Origin: Klebsormidium nitens
Taxonomy: Eukaryota > Streptophyta > Klebsormidiophyceae > Klebsormidiales > Klebsormidiaceae
Assembly (NCBI GenBank): GCA_000708835.1
Contig: DF237054.1
Location: 1 to 64,000, forward strand
DNA: 64,000 nucleotides
Reading direction: 5' to 3'
Within the stretch, counting starts at the first letter, position 1, and the number at the start of each line of letters is the position of its first letter. A model generated the notes under the pieces. It was not told where the DNA came from. It made no database searches and saw nothing but the letters and a program-made list of their open reading frames with translations. A program made the position numbers and the translations under genes. Below, one piece after another: positions 36,934 to 47,472 of the stretch.

Positions 36934-39376
36934 ATGTCCGTCCTTCGAAAGCCTGAGCTCCTGTCCGGCCATTCATCCTCTGTCCTGTGCTGCGAGGTGA
37001 ATGGTACGGGCCAGCTTTTGGTGTCTGGAAGCGAGGACGCAACCGCCCGTCTCTGGGACCTCCGTACATCAGAATGCTGCCAAACTTTTGAGGGTTTCGG
37101 AGACAATGATGTCACATCGGTCACTTTCTCAAGGACTCATGAGCACCAGCTTTTTGCGGCGGCGGGCACCACTGTCAGAGGCTTTGATTTTCGAGGGGGA
37201 GGGGCGTGCGACGCTTTTGCCAGGTAAGGGCAGGGCTTTGATTCAAGTGGTGCGGCTGCATGTCCTCAAGGGCCTTTGAAAATCATCTTGGAATCGCCCA
37301 CATTTACTTGCAATGTATCGAACTTCATGATTTCTTATGATTCGACTGTTAGAAGTTCTTCCCCTGGTGTATTGATCTTAGGCCCTTGCTGGGCTCTTGT
37401 GGGGCGTCCCTTATATAAAACCCAGGGATCAGGCAGACCAGAACAGCATTTCGATTCCCTGATTCTTCAGTCAGTCCGTGCGCTTGCCTGGTATATCTCC
37501 ATGCTCTGGTGGTGGTGTTTCATTCAACTCGGAAGAGAATGTCCAACTGACCCCAACATCAGCTGCTCTGCAAGGACAACACCACTTCCTAGGCCCCGTA
37601 CACACCTGAACCTATCTGAGTCCAGGACCACAATCGTCAGCAAAGGTTCATGGTCCTTCTAACAAGAATTGGAACCTCTTAGACACAGTTTGGCGATCAA
37701 CTTACAGGTGGGATCGACCAACAACAATTTCTCCCTGTACTCGCAGTTATGAGTTCAACCGCGACGAAATCAACCAGGTGGCCGTCAACCGGAAGGGCAC
37801 GTTCCTGGCTGCGGCGGATGACAGTGGGGAGGTGAAAATAGTGGACCTGGCCACGGGGTCAGTGTTCAAGACACTCAGGGGGGTCCACACAAACATATGC
37901 AGCGGGGTGCAGTTCCATCCAAAGAAGAGCTGGGAAGTGGTGACGGGGGGGCTGGATGCCAAGTAAGAACAGTCCCGGACCTCCTTGATTCCAGTGGCCT
38001 TCTCTTTGCAACCATACCACTAGAACAACGCATGCTGTAGACATATTGAACAGGGTTTGGACGGTGATGCCAAACATGTATCATAAACGTCGCTGACTGC
38101 AGACCTCTGCTATTAGACTAGTTGAATGGTCTTCAAATCACCATCCAACCTAGCAAACGCCGTTTTCTTCGAGAACGCCGTCCGTTTGTCTCGTTACTGG
38201 CTGGAGCTACTTCTTGGATACCTTTAGAAGCGCAAATTGACGTGATCAGGCAGTAAAACGGCACAGGCTCGAGACTCGCTCGAGGTGAAGTTTGCATCAA
38301 ACTGACGTATCTCTTGGTAGCCCTCAGCAAGACGCTGTGCACCTTCTCAGAGCCGTTGGTCGCTTTTCCTTTTGTCAGTTCAAAGCCCATTTTTCGGGCC
38401 AAAGAATGAAACATTAACGAGGAACGGTTTCCCGGCTGGCCCACCAGCTGAGCAGTCGTGGGACTACCCTCATCAGACGGCGTTCTTGGTAAAATTGTAT
38501 CCAAATTTCGTCTTCGAGAAAAGTCAGTGGACAAGGGCGTGAGGTCGTTCTGTGCTGACCTGCTCGCTGATGTGATGCAGGCTGGTGACCTGGGATTTCT
38601 CCAAAGGCCGGCCTCTACAGGTCTTCGACCTCAATGAAAACGCCCGCGCAGGGTCCGAAACGTCAACTCAGCTCTTCAATCCCCCCCTGGTTCACTCGGT
38701 CGCCACCCCCCCGGAAGATTCGTTTTCGGATGCTGGACACATGGCAGCTGTGTCCCAGGGGGACGGGGCCGTCGCAGTCTACGACCTCGATTATCGAGAC
38801 AGGCAACAGTCAGGTAAAAGCGCAAGTTCGAGAGGGGCAGCGAGCGCAAAGGGCGGGGGGCGCTCACACGGAAAGAGTCAAAAGAACTCGAGGATGGGTG
38901 ATAGGAACTCGGACGAAAGCGGAAGGAAACGGGAGGATGCTGGGAATGGTGGGGACGAGGAGACGAGCGTGCCTGGGCGGCGGTGCTGCTTTGGAGCAGT
39001 GCACGGGGGGCATAAGTCAGTGGCAGCGTATGCCGGATTTGCCCGATTCGGGGACCCGGGTGAGTTTCTGATTTCAGGCGGAAATGATGGGTGTGTAAAT
39101 CTATGGCGGTGGCAGGAAACTGCTGAGAATCGGGGAGAGGCCGAGGGGGAGAGCGAGGGAGAAGGACCGAGTCAGTCGCGATCTTGTGCTTCCGGAGACG
39201 GGTCTGAGGACGGAAGACAGGTGTATTCAGGCGCTCGAAAGGAGACTGCAAAACCGCTCCTGCTTAGCTTGAGGCATGCGAAGAAGGTGAACTGGTTGAC
39301 CACAAGCCCACAGGGGAATGGCAAAGTGATCGTGGCTGACACTTCAAGACACTTGCGAATGTACAACTTTCAGTAG
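36934..39376 (+). CDS. WDR53: WD repeat-containing protein 53 (WDR53) homologue, 3 exons, 433 aa
   Basis: Exons 36934-37223, 37747-37962 and 38581-39376 join in frame (phases 2 and 2). The product is a WD40 propeller. GHSSSVLCCEVNGTGQLLVSG and an LWDL end mark blade 1. FLAAADDSGEVKIVDL is the third blade, HTNICSGVQFHP the fourth, and GGNDGCVNLWRW a late one. The C-terminal HAKKVNWLTTSPQG and VIVADTSR blocks match the 'H-x-x-KVNWL…ILVAD' ending typical of WDR53, as does PLVHSVA in the middle. Human WDR53 is reported as a DDB1-CUL4 associated WD protein, so a substrate-receptor role is possible but inferred. A Ser/Gly/Glu-rich insert of about 60 residues (after YDLDYRDRQQ) and a second acidic insert interrupt the propeller and are probably disordered loops. 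The start chosen is the first in-frame ATG; upstream frame has no ATG. It converges on ARPC3. Confidence 0.9.
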
Positions 39377-40271
39377 AAACATTTAGAGATGCCTAGACCG
39401 TAATGCATTCATCGTTATGCTATCTTTAGTGCAACCATTATAGTGCGGTGGGTCGCATGAATGAGGCTGGGCTCACTGTCAGGCCCTGAGAGCTAGATTC
39501 GCAGGCTAGCTACGATGCCTGCAGCTGCACCTAGCTGGCCCTTATATCGAATCACTACAGAAGGCGACAGAGCTTGCCTTGATTGCCTTACCATTATGAG
39601 ACGCCTGCCTTTCGCATCAGTGGCACAAACTGATTAAAACATTGACAGCAACCGAGGCCACGGGCGCCTCAGAAATGACTGCATGAACGTATCGAGAATC
39701 GATTGCCTTGAAGGGATCGGTGAGTCCGCAAGATCCGCCGATAATCCGGCTCGAATTCTACTTGTATATAAATATGTGAATCCAACCATGCTCTGGGGCC
39801 GGCACCCTCGTGGCCGCTACAACATGCATGATGGCCTATTCAACACATATTGGCATGCCGCATGATCGATCCAGCCAATATTTTTCCAACGACTGAGAAG
39901 ACTAGGCTGGACGACTTGCACTGGAGGAATGATTGTGTAAGGGCGCACACCCTATTCGGTTGGATCGCGCCATGCATGCTCAAGGGTAACATACGGGACT
40001 GAAAATAGGTGTTCCTAGCTGCGAGTCATCATTGCAAACGAGATGGTGCAGCTCTTGAACTGCTGAACCTCGGAGCTGAGCAACGCAAAGCTAGAGATTC
40101 GATTCGCAAACTATAGAACAAGCAAAGCAAGCTTCACGCAGTCGCTTCGGTAAAACCAACGTGCATTCGTCTGTGTTCTCCCCTTGTTGAACATATCGGA
40201 CGTTGATCAGAAGGTCGATGTACAGTAAGAATGGGGCTGAACACACCGCAGTGCATGCTCAGGACCAGGTA
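39377..40271. other. Convergent intergenic region (3' ends of WDR53 and ARPC3)
   Basis: The two stop codons face each other over 0.9 kb. It should hold both 3' untranslated regions. I see no gene or structured repeat in it, only several CATGC-rich words near 39780-39990. Confidence 0.5.
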
Positions 40272-42341
40272 CTAGGATGTCAAAGCAAGGTTCATAAATT
40301 TCCGTTTTGAAAAGGCGAGCCACCACTTGTTAGGGCTGCCGTCAGGGCTGAAACACTTTTCCAGTAGCCGACTACTGGTCTCTTCTCTTGCTTGTTTCAA
40401 GTAACTCCGGAACAGATCTGCATATGTGGAAGACAAGCTGTCGTCAGGAACAAATGTTACGCCCACTCAAGGAGCGTCGAAAGCATGGAGTAAGAATCAA
40501 CGTGTGGACCACTTGAACGTATTTTTGCACTTTCTTTTAACCGTTGGAAGAAATGGAATCCCACAGGACCGTTTTGGAGTATGCAAGTAAATAAATCCTT
40601 TTCTTAGTAGAATTTTAACTCCACTGAAAGAAAGAGCTCAGCGGATACTAAGCAAGCGTTGTGACAAAGCAAGCTGCTTGAACAGTCACTTGAAAACGAG
40701 AATCAAGAAATACCTTCAGGCCAGCGCCGGCATGCTCTGTTTTCGCCAAACGGATACAGAGTTTCTCAACCTGACCTATTCTCCTCTTCCATTCGAGCCA
40801 GTCCAAGTTCTCCGACTGTCCAACACCGTTGGACCACTCATCAAACCTCAAGGCCCCCTCTCTGCGGGGCTGGCAAGTAGCATAAAGTTGCACCCCTCAC
40901 CTGCTTCGTCTTTCGTTCGGGCCGGGCTGAACAGCGCGTTCAGCGGGAAGCCCGGCTCCCCTGGGAGCGCAAACTTGTCAAGCCCCATCATGATGAGCAC
41001 TTTGACACCCTCCGCATCCGATTTGCAGCCTTCGAGCTTTTTCAGGCACAGGCTGATAAAGAGCGTGAGATACACCAGCAGCTTGTCGGAGGAGCCCTTG
41101 ACCTCGAACTTGCGGAACAGGACGTTGGCGCGAAAGCACGTCAACGCCTCGTCGAGAATGTCCTCCTTGCCTGCGAGGTTCCAGGATCGAGAGAGCTGGT
41201 GAGCGAAGGGCACAGGTTCCGAGCACAGGAATGCCGACAGAATGCTGCGGTTCATGAAAGGTTGTGGCGGGCGAAGGAAGCGAGGGGCCGCGACACTTGA
41301 TCCTGATCTTTCGAAACCTGCGGAACAGGACTCGACTTGGAGACAAGTCAGGGCTTCGTCCGGGTGTCTTCTGCCTGCGACCCAGACACAACCCAGGGAA
41401 AGGGTACAGAAATATGGTCACTCTGGCCTGAGACACCTCTTGGGGATCGACCTGAAGTAGATAGTGAGTTTACTGGATGAAGATGTGGATGAAGATGAAG
41501 TTTCAAAAGAATCCAACTTGCAAGTGGGTTGATGGCGGAGTGGTACAGACTCATAAATCAAAAGACATGACCTCCTTGGTCTTGGGCGGAAGAGAATCGC
41601 ACCTGTCTCAATCGCAGCAGCTGGCCCACGTGTGCTAGTCCGAAGGGGGAAGATAGTCAGCCCGCAGGCTTGCTGAGCCCCTTCTTCATCTGTGAAGGTT
41701 GAGTGGTACACCTGGGGGAAATTGGAGGGGGGTTCTGATTCATGCCACCATCTGACGACCTTGATGCAAAGACAAGCGTCCAAAATTTCCATCTTGGTGA
41801 TCCAATCACTCCTCTCTGTCTGTGGAGGCAACAAGGGGGGGCAATTTCGGAACAAGGTGCCAATGAAGGTATCTCAGCAATAACCATACCTGGCCAGCCC
41901 ACAGTTTCCACTGAAAACTTCTGATCGTCAATTAATCCAGAAACACTGTTCCTTGGTATGCTTTGAGAAGGCACTCGTCAATATTTAGGCATGGCAACCC
42001 TGACTTTTGATAGATCTTAAAACCTCAAATACATGGTGGTTGTCGAGCTCGCTAGTAAACTTTGAATGTGGGCCTCCAAATCAATCGAATTATAACAAGA
42101 GCTACTGGCGGCAGAGGAAAGCAATCTAGAATATGAAACTTTCAATACGTGGTGGTGGTCGAGCTCGGAAGTGAACTTTCAGCGTGGGACTCCGATTGAA
42201 TCTGACGAGAACAAAGGCTACTGGCGGCAGAAAAAAGCACTCTATCAATTGAAACTCAATGCATCATGGAAGATTCATGGAGGTCTTGCACTTCTTTAAA
42301 AAGGTGCACCAAGGCAATGCTCGCAAATGAAGGCTCACCAT
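40272..42341 (-). CDS. ARPC3: Arp2/3 complex subunit 3 (ARPC3, p21-Arc), 4 exons, 175 aa
   Basis: Coding exons: 42341-42339 (ATG only), 41711-41603, 41170-40901, 40417-40272. The protein begins MVYHSTFTDEEGAQQACG, has the hallmark FRANVLFRKFEVKGSSDKLL and GEPGFPLNALF blocks and ends KWWLAFSKRKFMNLALTS, as ARPC3 does along its whole length (family about 175 residues). ARPC3 is a structural subunit of the seven-protein Arp2/3 complex that nucleates branched actin filaments. The first Met of the plant form directly precedes Val-Tyr-His. Here the VYHS exon starts right at a CAG acceptor, and the only good ATG with a strong donor upstream is ATG followed by GTGAGC at 42341-42333. So the initiator codon sits alone at the end of an otherwise untranslated exon. 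The 5' spacer is shared with the divergent RNA-binding gene. Confidence 0.93.
42018..42243. repeat. Two-copy tandem duplication, about 116-bp period, in ARPC3 intron 1
   Basis: Copy 1 (about 42018-42128) and copy 2 (about 42134-42243) share TGGTGG…TCGAGCTCG near the start and CTACTGGCGGCAGA near the end, with scattered mismatches between. Both are in the intron that follows the initiator exon. No coding role is evident. Confidence 0.75.
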
Positions 42342-43038
42342 GATAGCAATCGCATTCGCGGGCCTTCGGAGTTCACAATCTAGAAGAACAAACGCTTGCA
42401 CGATCCAAGGCTGCTGTACACAACCATCACGTACGCAAACCCTAAAATGGATGGGCTTTCAAAACACCATGGCCCCCCTTGTTTCAGGGCTACCTCTCAG
42501 CAAGGCTCCCCTTAGTCAGCAACTCCAGCACCCGTATGCATCCACTCTCGAAGCAGGCCCCAAGGCGCCCAGCTGCCATCCTCCAGAGCATCAGCTGCAG
42601 ACCAGACCTCAGGTCTGACGTGGCGGCCGCCACGGCGTCAGGTGGCAGAGCTCTCCTGCTGCCATTCTAGGTTTTACTCGCGGTCTAGTTCGTCAAAAAG
42701 CAATCCTCTTCGGGACTGGGTGCGCAACATATCCATCGAATCAGTTGGTTCTACTCGCGCCATATTGAACGGAGCATTCGGCTTCAAATATCGTTAAGAC
42801 ATGCCAGAGCCGTCGATTGGCTCGTATCTTCCTCACCCGCAGGGGCTGGGACCAACTTAGACCGCAGTGAGCTGTAGAGGACTCGTCGCCTTTCTGTTTT
42901 CCAACGGGCAAGGCAGGCAGGGCCGCGCTCACTGTCAGCGCCAGCAAAGGTTAAGTTAGAGCTTTCATTGACAGGCGGACGCACCATTCTTCTGCGCCTT
43001 CTTTCTTCCTGTAGGGCTTCCCTTCTGTAGTAGGAGCC
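42342..43038. promoter_or_regulatory. Divergent intergenic spacer (ARPC3 / RZ-1-type gene)
   Basis: Start codons of the two genes lie about 0.7 kb apart and point away from each other. Both 5' untranslated regions and promoters must be here. A pyrimidine tract with CTTCTTTCTTCC just before 43020 may belong to the RNA-binding gene's leader. No gene is seen. Confidence 0.45.
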
Positions 43039-45498
43039 ATGGGTGACGACACGTACGAGGATTTCAGGGTCTTTGTTGGCGGGCTCTCATGGAACACCGA
43101 CGATAGGGGCCTCGAGGATGCGTTCTCCAAGTTTGGAGATATTGCTGATGCCAAGGTCAGTATTTGATTCAGCTTTGAAGGTCCGTCGTGTCAAGTTCCT
43201 CAATTTGACCTTTTACTTGTGCTACAGATTACATTCAGATACTTCTGTTTGTTGAGAGGCCGATTCGAGCATTTTGTTTAGAAACGCCTTACTTGATTGC
43301 AACAGGATTTTGGAAGAATATGTTTGATATGGTCTCTTTACCCGCAGATTGCAGTTCTAATTTGCCAGTGAAGATTGTGCGTGTTTGCTTGCTTTCAATT
43401 CTTCCTGAAATTTGAACAAACCATTTTGTTGATTGCAGCACTGGAATCAGGCTCTGTGTGTCCAGGCAACATGAATTGTACCCTGTCATTTTCAGGATTT
43501 GGAGTTGATGGTAATGGTGCACTGCTCGGTTATTTGTCTTGATGCCTTGACGCAATGTGCTTCAGTTCCACTTGAGTTTGTTGAAATCAGACTGTGTGCA
43601 TTATTGACCAAATATTCCTTGTTTCAGGTTGTCAATGAGCGGGAGACTGGTCGGTCCAGGGGCTTTGGCTTCGTGACCTTCAAGGACGACAGATCCATGC
43701 AAGACGCTATTGACGAGCTGCATGGGAAGGAGCTTGATGGACGGAACATCACTGTCAACAAGGCTCAGCCGAAGGGTCAGCGGAGGTTTGATGACAGGGG
43801 GGGTCCTGGGGGCAGAGGTGGCGGCCGTGGGGGCGGCGGTGACGAGTGGTGAGTACATGCAGTCATGATCGAATGCCTGTGCTCAAAAGGAGCAAAATAA
43901 CATTCTCCTTACTGTAATCACTCCCTGGCGCTTTGACTCAAGCACTTCTGAATATCTATCTGATGATATTCTTTGCTGTCAGTATGGGTAGTTGCTGTAT
44001 GGGTAGTTGCTGCACTAGTCCAAATGATCAATGTACATGCAAATTGCTGAAATACGATTCGTCTCATTGCATCAAGGCCTCCGTTTCTGCTTGCCTTTGA
44101 CTGGGAGGGCCGTCCTTGTCCTTGATTTACCATCTAGGTAAACATATTGTCCTTCTGTCTCCCATCTGGTGCAATGAGAAGGATTCTCTCACGCAATCCC
44201 TCTCTTCTCTCTTGCAGCTACAAATGTGGCGCGCCTGGTCACTTTGCTCGTGATTGTCCCTCGGCTGGTTATGGAGGCGGCGGCGGTGGTGGTTATGGTG
44301 GCGGTGGGGGTGGTTACGGTGGGGGAGGCTATGGAGGAGGCCGCAGGTGACACGACAGAATTTTGTGCACTGGAGCCTGCTGACGCCTGCTGACTGACAC
44401 GAGTGTTCAATGGGGGAGGCTGGAGTTCATGTTCAAGGCGTTATGAGGACTGGGGTCACAGCTGATGGCCTTGGTGGAGATGAAACGTGCCAAGTCGTGA
44501 AGTGGATGCAAGTTCGCAGATGCAAGTTCTTCTCAGTTGGGGAGAGGGGGTCTTGTGCCAAGGTGCCAACTTTCAGCGGGAGGGTTTGAGCGATCGCGAA
44601 CGTGTGAATGAAGAGTCCCCGAAGAAGCACCAGACGCTTAAAGACAGGGGCAGCCCTTGCCTGTCGATACTCAGAAAAGCCAATTGATCAGCACGAGGGT
44701 TCAGTTTGCAAGCACTTTGGGGTGATGCTAGAGGGACACTCGGTCGGGAAGGTTCTGGAGGTTTTCCAAGAGAGATCGAGAGCGGGGCTGTCCACTTTCG
44801 AGCACCTGTTCTTCGTCAAGACTGCCAAGACTGCAAGAGACAGAGTGGTTGGAGTTGGACAAGTTTGGTCGTGGTGCTGGAGTGGCAAGTTTGTTCCTGG
44901 AGGTGGCGGGTGGGAGGGGGCCATGGCGTGTTACTTTGGTTACTTCGTCCAAGCTGTCACTTGTTCCATGCTGCTGCTTACTAAAACCCTACAAGAGAGT
45001 GCTGGCTTCTGCAGGTAAGTCGCAGGTAAGTTTACATCATTGGGAACCCTAATTTGTCCTGACTCCAAAACATATGGTCCGAGTTCAGGGAAACGACCAC
45101 ACCAGGAGCACCACCGTCAACCAAACAACATCGATTGAGTTAAGCCATTAAAAAGAGAGGACAATCAGCTACAGAAATCGGTTCTCCTTTGTCCAATCCT
45201 GCACTTTTGTTAGGTTGGCGGAGGACCAGCGCGACAAGGTTGCCGACTTTATATCCTTTTTGTTTTGGTGTTTTGGAGGCCTGTTCTTGGATGCGGCCGG
45301 TTGGCTTGTTGACACGTGTCCCGGATCGTTCCTGGTATCAGTGACCGTTACGGTGGAGGCGGTGGTGACCGGTATGGCGGTGGTGGCGGTGGGGGTGGCT
45401 ACCGTGACCGCTCGCCTCCTCGCGGGGGCGGCGGCGGCGATCGTTATGGCGGCGGCAGCGGCGGAGGTTACAGCGAGCGTCGGAGAGACGAGTACTGA
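43039..45498 (+). CDS. RZ-1-type glycine-rich RNA-binding protein (RRM + CCHC zinc knuckle), 4 exons, 207 aa
   Basis: Exons 43039-43155, 43628-43848, 44218-44346, 45342-45498. The N-terminal RRM (residues about 9-85) has RNP2 VFVGGLSW and RNP1 RGFGFVTF. A Gly/Arg linker leads to a CCHC zinc knuckle, CYKCGAPGHFARDC, which is assembled across the exon 2-3 junction. The tail is rich in Gly-Tyr and DRYGG repeats and ends SERRRDEY. This order is that of plant RZ-1 proteins, which bind RNA and act in splicing and cold responses (family knowledge). The donor of intron 3 overlaps a TGA: if intron 3 is kept, translation stops at 44348-44350 right after GGGRR and yields a protein without the last 51 residues. 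Intron 3 is nearly 1 kb and its long open frames have no motif. I prefer the four-exon form because the tail in exon 4 continues the same style in frame. Confidence 0.9.
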
Positions 45499-46685
45499 GA
45501 GGGGCCTGGTTCATGCTAGCAAAGATGCATGGGCCCCTGTGTTTTAGTTCTAGTGAGTCTGAATGGAGCCAGGCAGAAGTCTGATGTTTGCTTTGCTTGT
45601 TTAAAATATGCGTCACTACTTGCTATCTGCTCGTTTAATTACCCTCCTGAATTGGTGCTGTCTCTCTTCCCAACAAGAGATGCTTCATCTGGCCTCTCTC
45701 TACACCTCTTGCTGTAGTTGACCACTCAAGTCACATACCTAGTTCTCAACATTGGTGCCAGATTATTTAGAAGCCCTGTTCAAGACCGGGTCTGACCCTG
45801 TACGAGTTGTAGGCCTTGGTAGTGGAAGGGTGACCTTCTTGGCCCGTGCATGACCACCTCCAGCCAACAGTATAACAGAGTTTCTTGGTGCACCATGCAA
45901 ATGAAAGGTAGATTGCGGACTGAACACTTTCAAGCGAAATTGAAACCGGTTCATGCGATCACACTTGTTATTGTTTCCAGGTTCAGCGAAGCAACATAAG
46001 TCTCAAACGATCTATCATCATTTCCATAGCGGGATGCTCCTCACTGACCCTTCCAAGTCGGCTTGTAGAGGGGGTCCCCGAGATTCGACGTGAGGCTGTA
46101 GCCTGTTGACTCCTCTGCTAAGGGAACTTTTGACGAAACAAAACAGCGCAACATGAGTTACATGCATCCTTGGTGTTCAATGCGATCAAAGAGCGATGAC
46201 CCGGGCCTGTGTGCTTGATTATGATCGCGCAACCGCGCATGTACGAGGCCTGTCTTTGCTGACATTGTGCACTGCGTTGTGCATTAAGTGACTGTTTGCC
46301 ATGCATCTGTGTACAGGAAGTTCAATGTGCGAAGTCAACTGCAGCATCGGCTGGGCCGCGCTGCATATAATGACTCGGAAGGTCAATTGTTTCATATGCT
46401 GACAACATCAAGATAAAAAAACACATATTTGGGCCGACGGTTATCACTGTCAATAACGTGGTACATGGCGAGGCTTGTAGTACAGATTGCAACTGAGGCA
46501 AATGAGTCCGCATTCGTCCAGAAAATTGTTCACGTCCCTGATAACCCAGATATTTTGGGTCTGAGGTAACTGGCACATGAACTCTCACCCACATCAGGGG
46601 GAGTCGAGGTTACCTCTTGCGTGCAAGTGTTGAATGACATCCACCGATCGAGAGTCAGTGTCCGGGTGCTCCGACAAGCTACACA
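45499..46685. other. Convergent intergenic region
   Basis: The 3' ends of the RNA-binding gene and the metallo-beta-lactamase gene face each other across 1.2 kb. No coding motif or repeat was found. Confidence 0.5.
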
Positions 46686-47438
46686 CTAATAGTATGAACG
46701 GATTCTGGTCCTTTGGTGTGGGAGGGGAATCGGCTGTGCCACTCCTTGCCGCTCAAACGCACGATAGATAGCCCCGTTCTTGGGAATCGCGCGCGCTGGG
46801 CTGCGCACAGTTGGCGCCTTCCTCTTCAACGCACATCTATCACTACCTAGTGTTGCAGTGCCTTCGCGCACCAACTGACTTTGACTCGCCCCTTGGTCTA
46901 CCGATTTCCCGCCGTTAGCATCGTGACTTTCGCACTCTCTCTGGCCTGCCCGGAACGCGCCGCTGCGATTCCGCTTCCGACCGAAGGAGTCTTCCCCGTC
47001 CGTAATGTCTGCCTCTCTTCTCCCGTCCCCCACTTTTCGTCTTCCCTCCGTTTCTAGAGCAGCTTCCCTCAAACCATCGTTCCGTTCCGTTCCATTCCGT
47101 TCCCGGTCGCTCGCCTCCCCCGGAATCTCCGCACTCCCACCTTTCAGCCTTGCGCTCGGGGGAAGCCCCGTGACTTCAACCACCTCCGACGTGCAATTTG
47201 ACTGATCAGGCAAACCGTCACATTCAGGGGGAATGTTCTCTTTTGCAAGGCTACCCTTCGCTTTGTCTTTTCTGCTTCCTTCTGAACAACCTTTGGGACT
47301 TATTGTCATTGGGCTCGCTTGCCCAGCGCTTTCCTGCGATGCACTTTCCTGGAGAACATCGTCTCGAAACCCAGTAAACAACCCCCCCGGTTCTCCACCC
47401 CGTTCCACACCCCCACAAGGGGCAAGCTCGACTTGCAA
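46686..47438 (-). CDS. Probable last coding exon of the SNM1-like gene (disordered tail)
   Basis: A 250-codon open frame rich in Ser, Glu, Lys and Arg ends with APTVRSPARAIPKNGAIYRA, AFERQGVAQPIPLP and RTRIRSYY. Its composition and long openness fit a disordered, coding C-terminal tail. It lies just downstream of the frame that ends at 47473, in a different phase. Either a short intron (donor near 47490-47500, acceptor near a TTTGCAAG at about 47435) or a sequence error in one of the many C/G homopolymers between 47380 and 47560 would join the two. It has no domain of its own that I recognise. Confidence 0.55.
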   Translation of the reverse strand: MQVELAPCGGVERGGEPGGLFTGFRDDVLQESASQESAGQASPMTISPKGCSEGSRKDKAKGSLAKENIPPECDGLPDQSNCTSEVVEVTGLPPSARLKGGSAEIPGEASDRERNGTERNDGLREAALETEGRRKVGDGRREADITDGEDSFGRKRNRSGAFRAGQRECESHDANGGKSVDQGASQSQLVREGTATLGSDRCALKRKAPTVRSPARAIPKNGAIYRAFERQGVAQPIPLPHQRTRIRSYY

Positions 47439-47472
47439 ACCCCCAGCACCCCCCTGGCTACCTCGAACCTCT

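Noticed and set aside
44608-45018. Long open frames in intron 3 of the RZ-1-type gene
   Set aside because: They lie between a good donor and acceptor whose use restores the typical tail; no motif in any frame.
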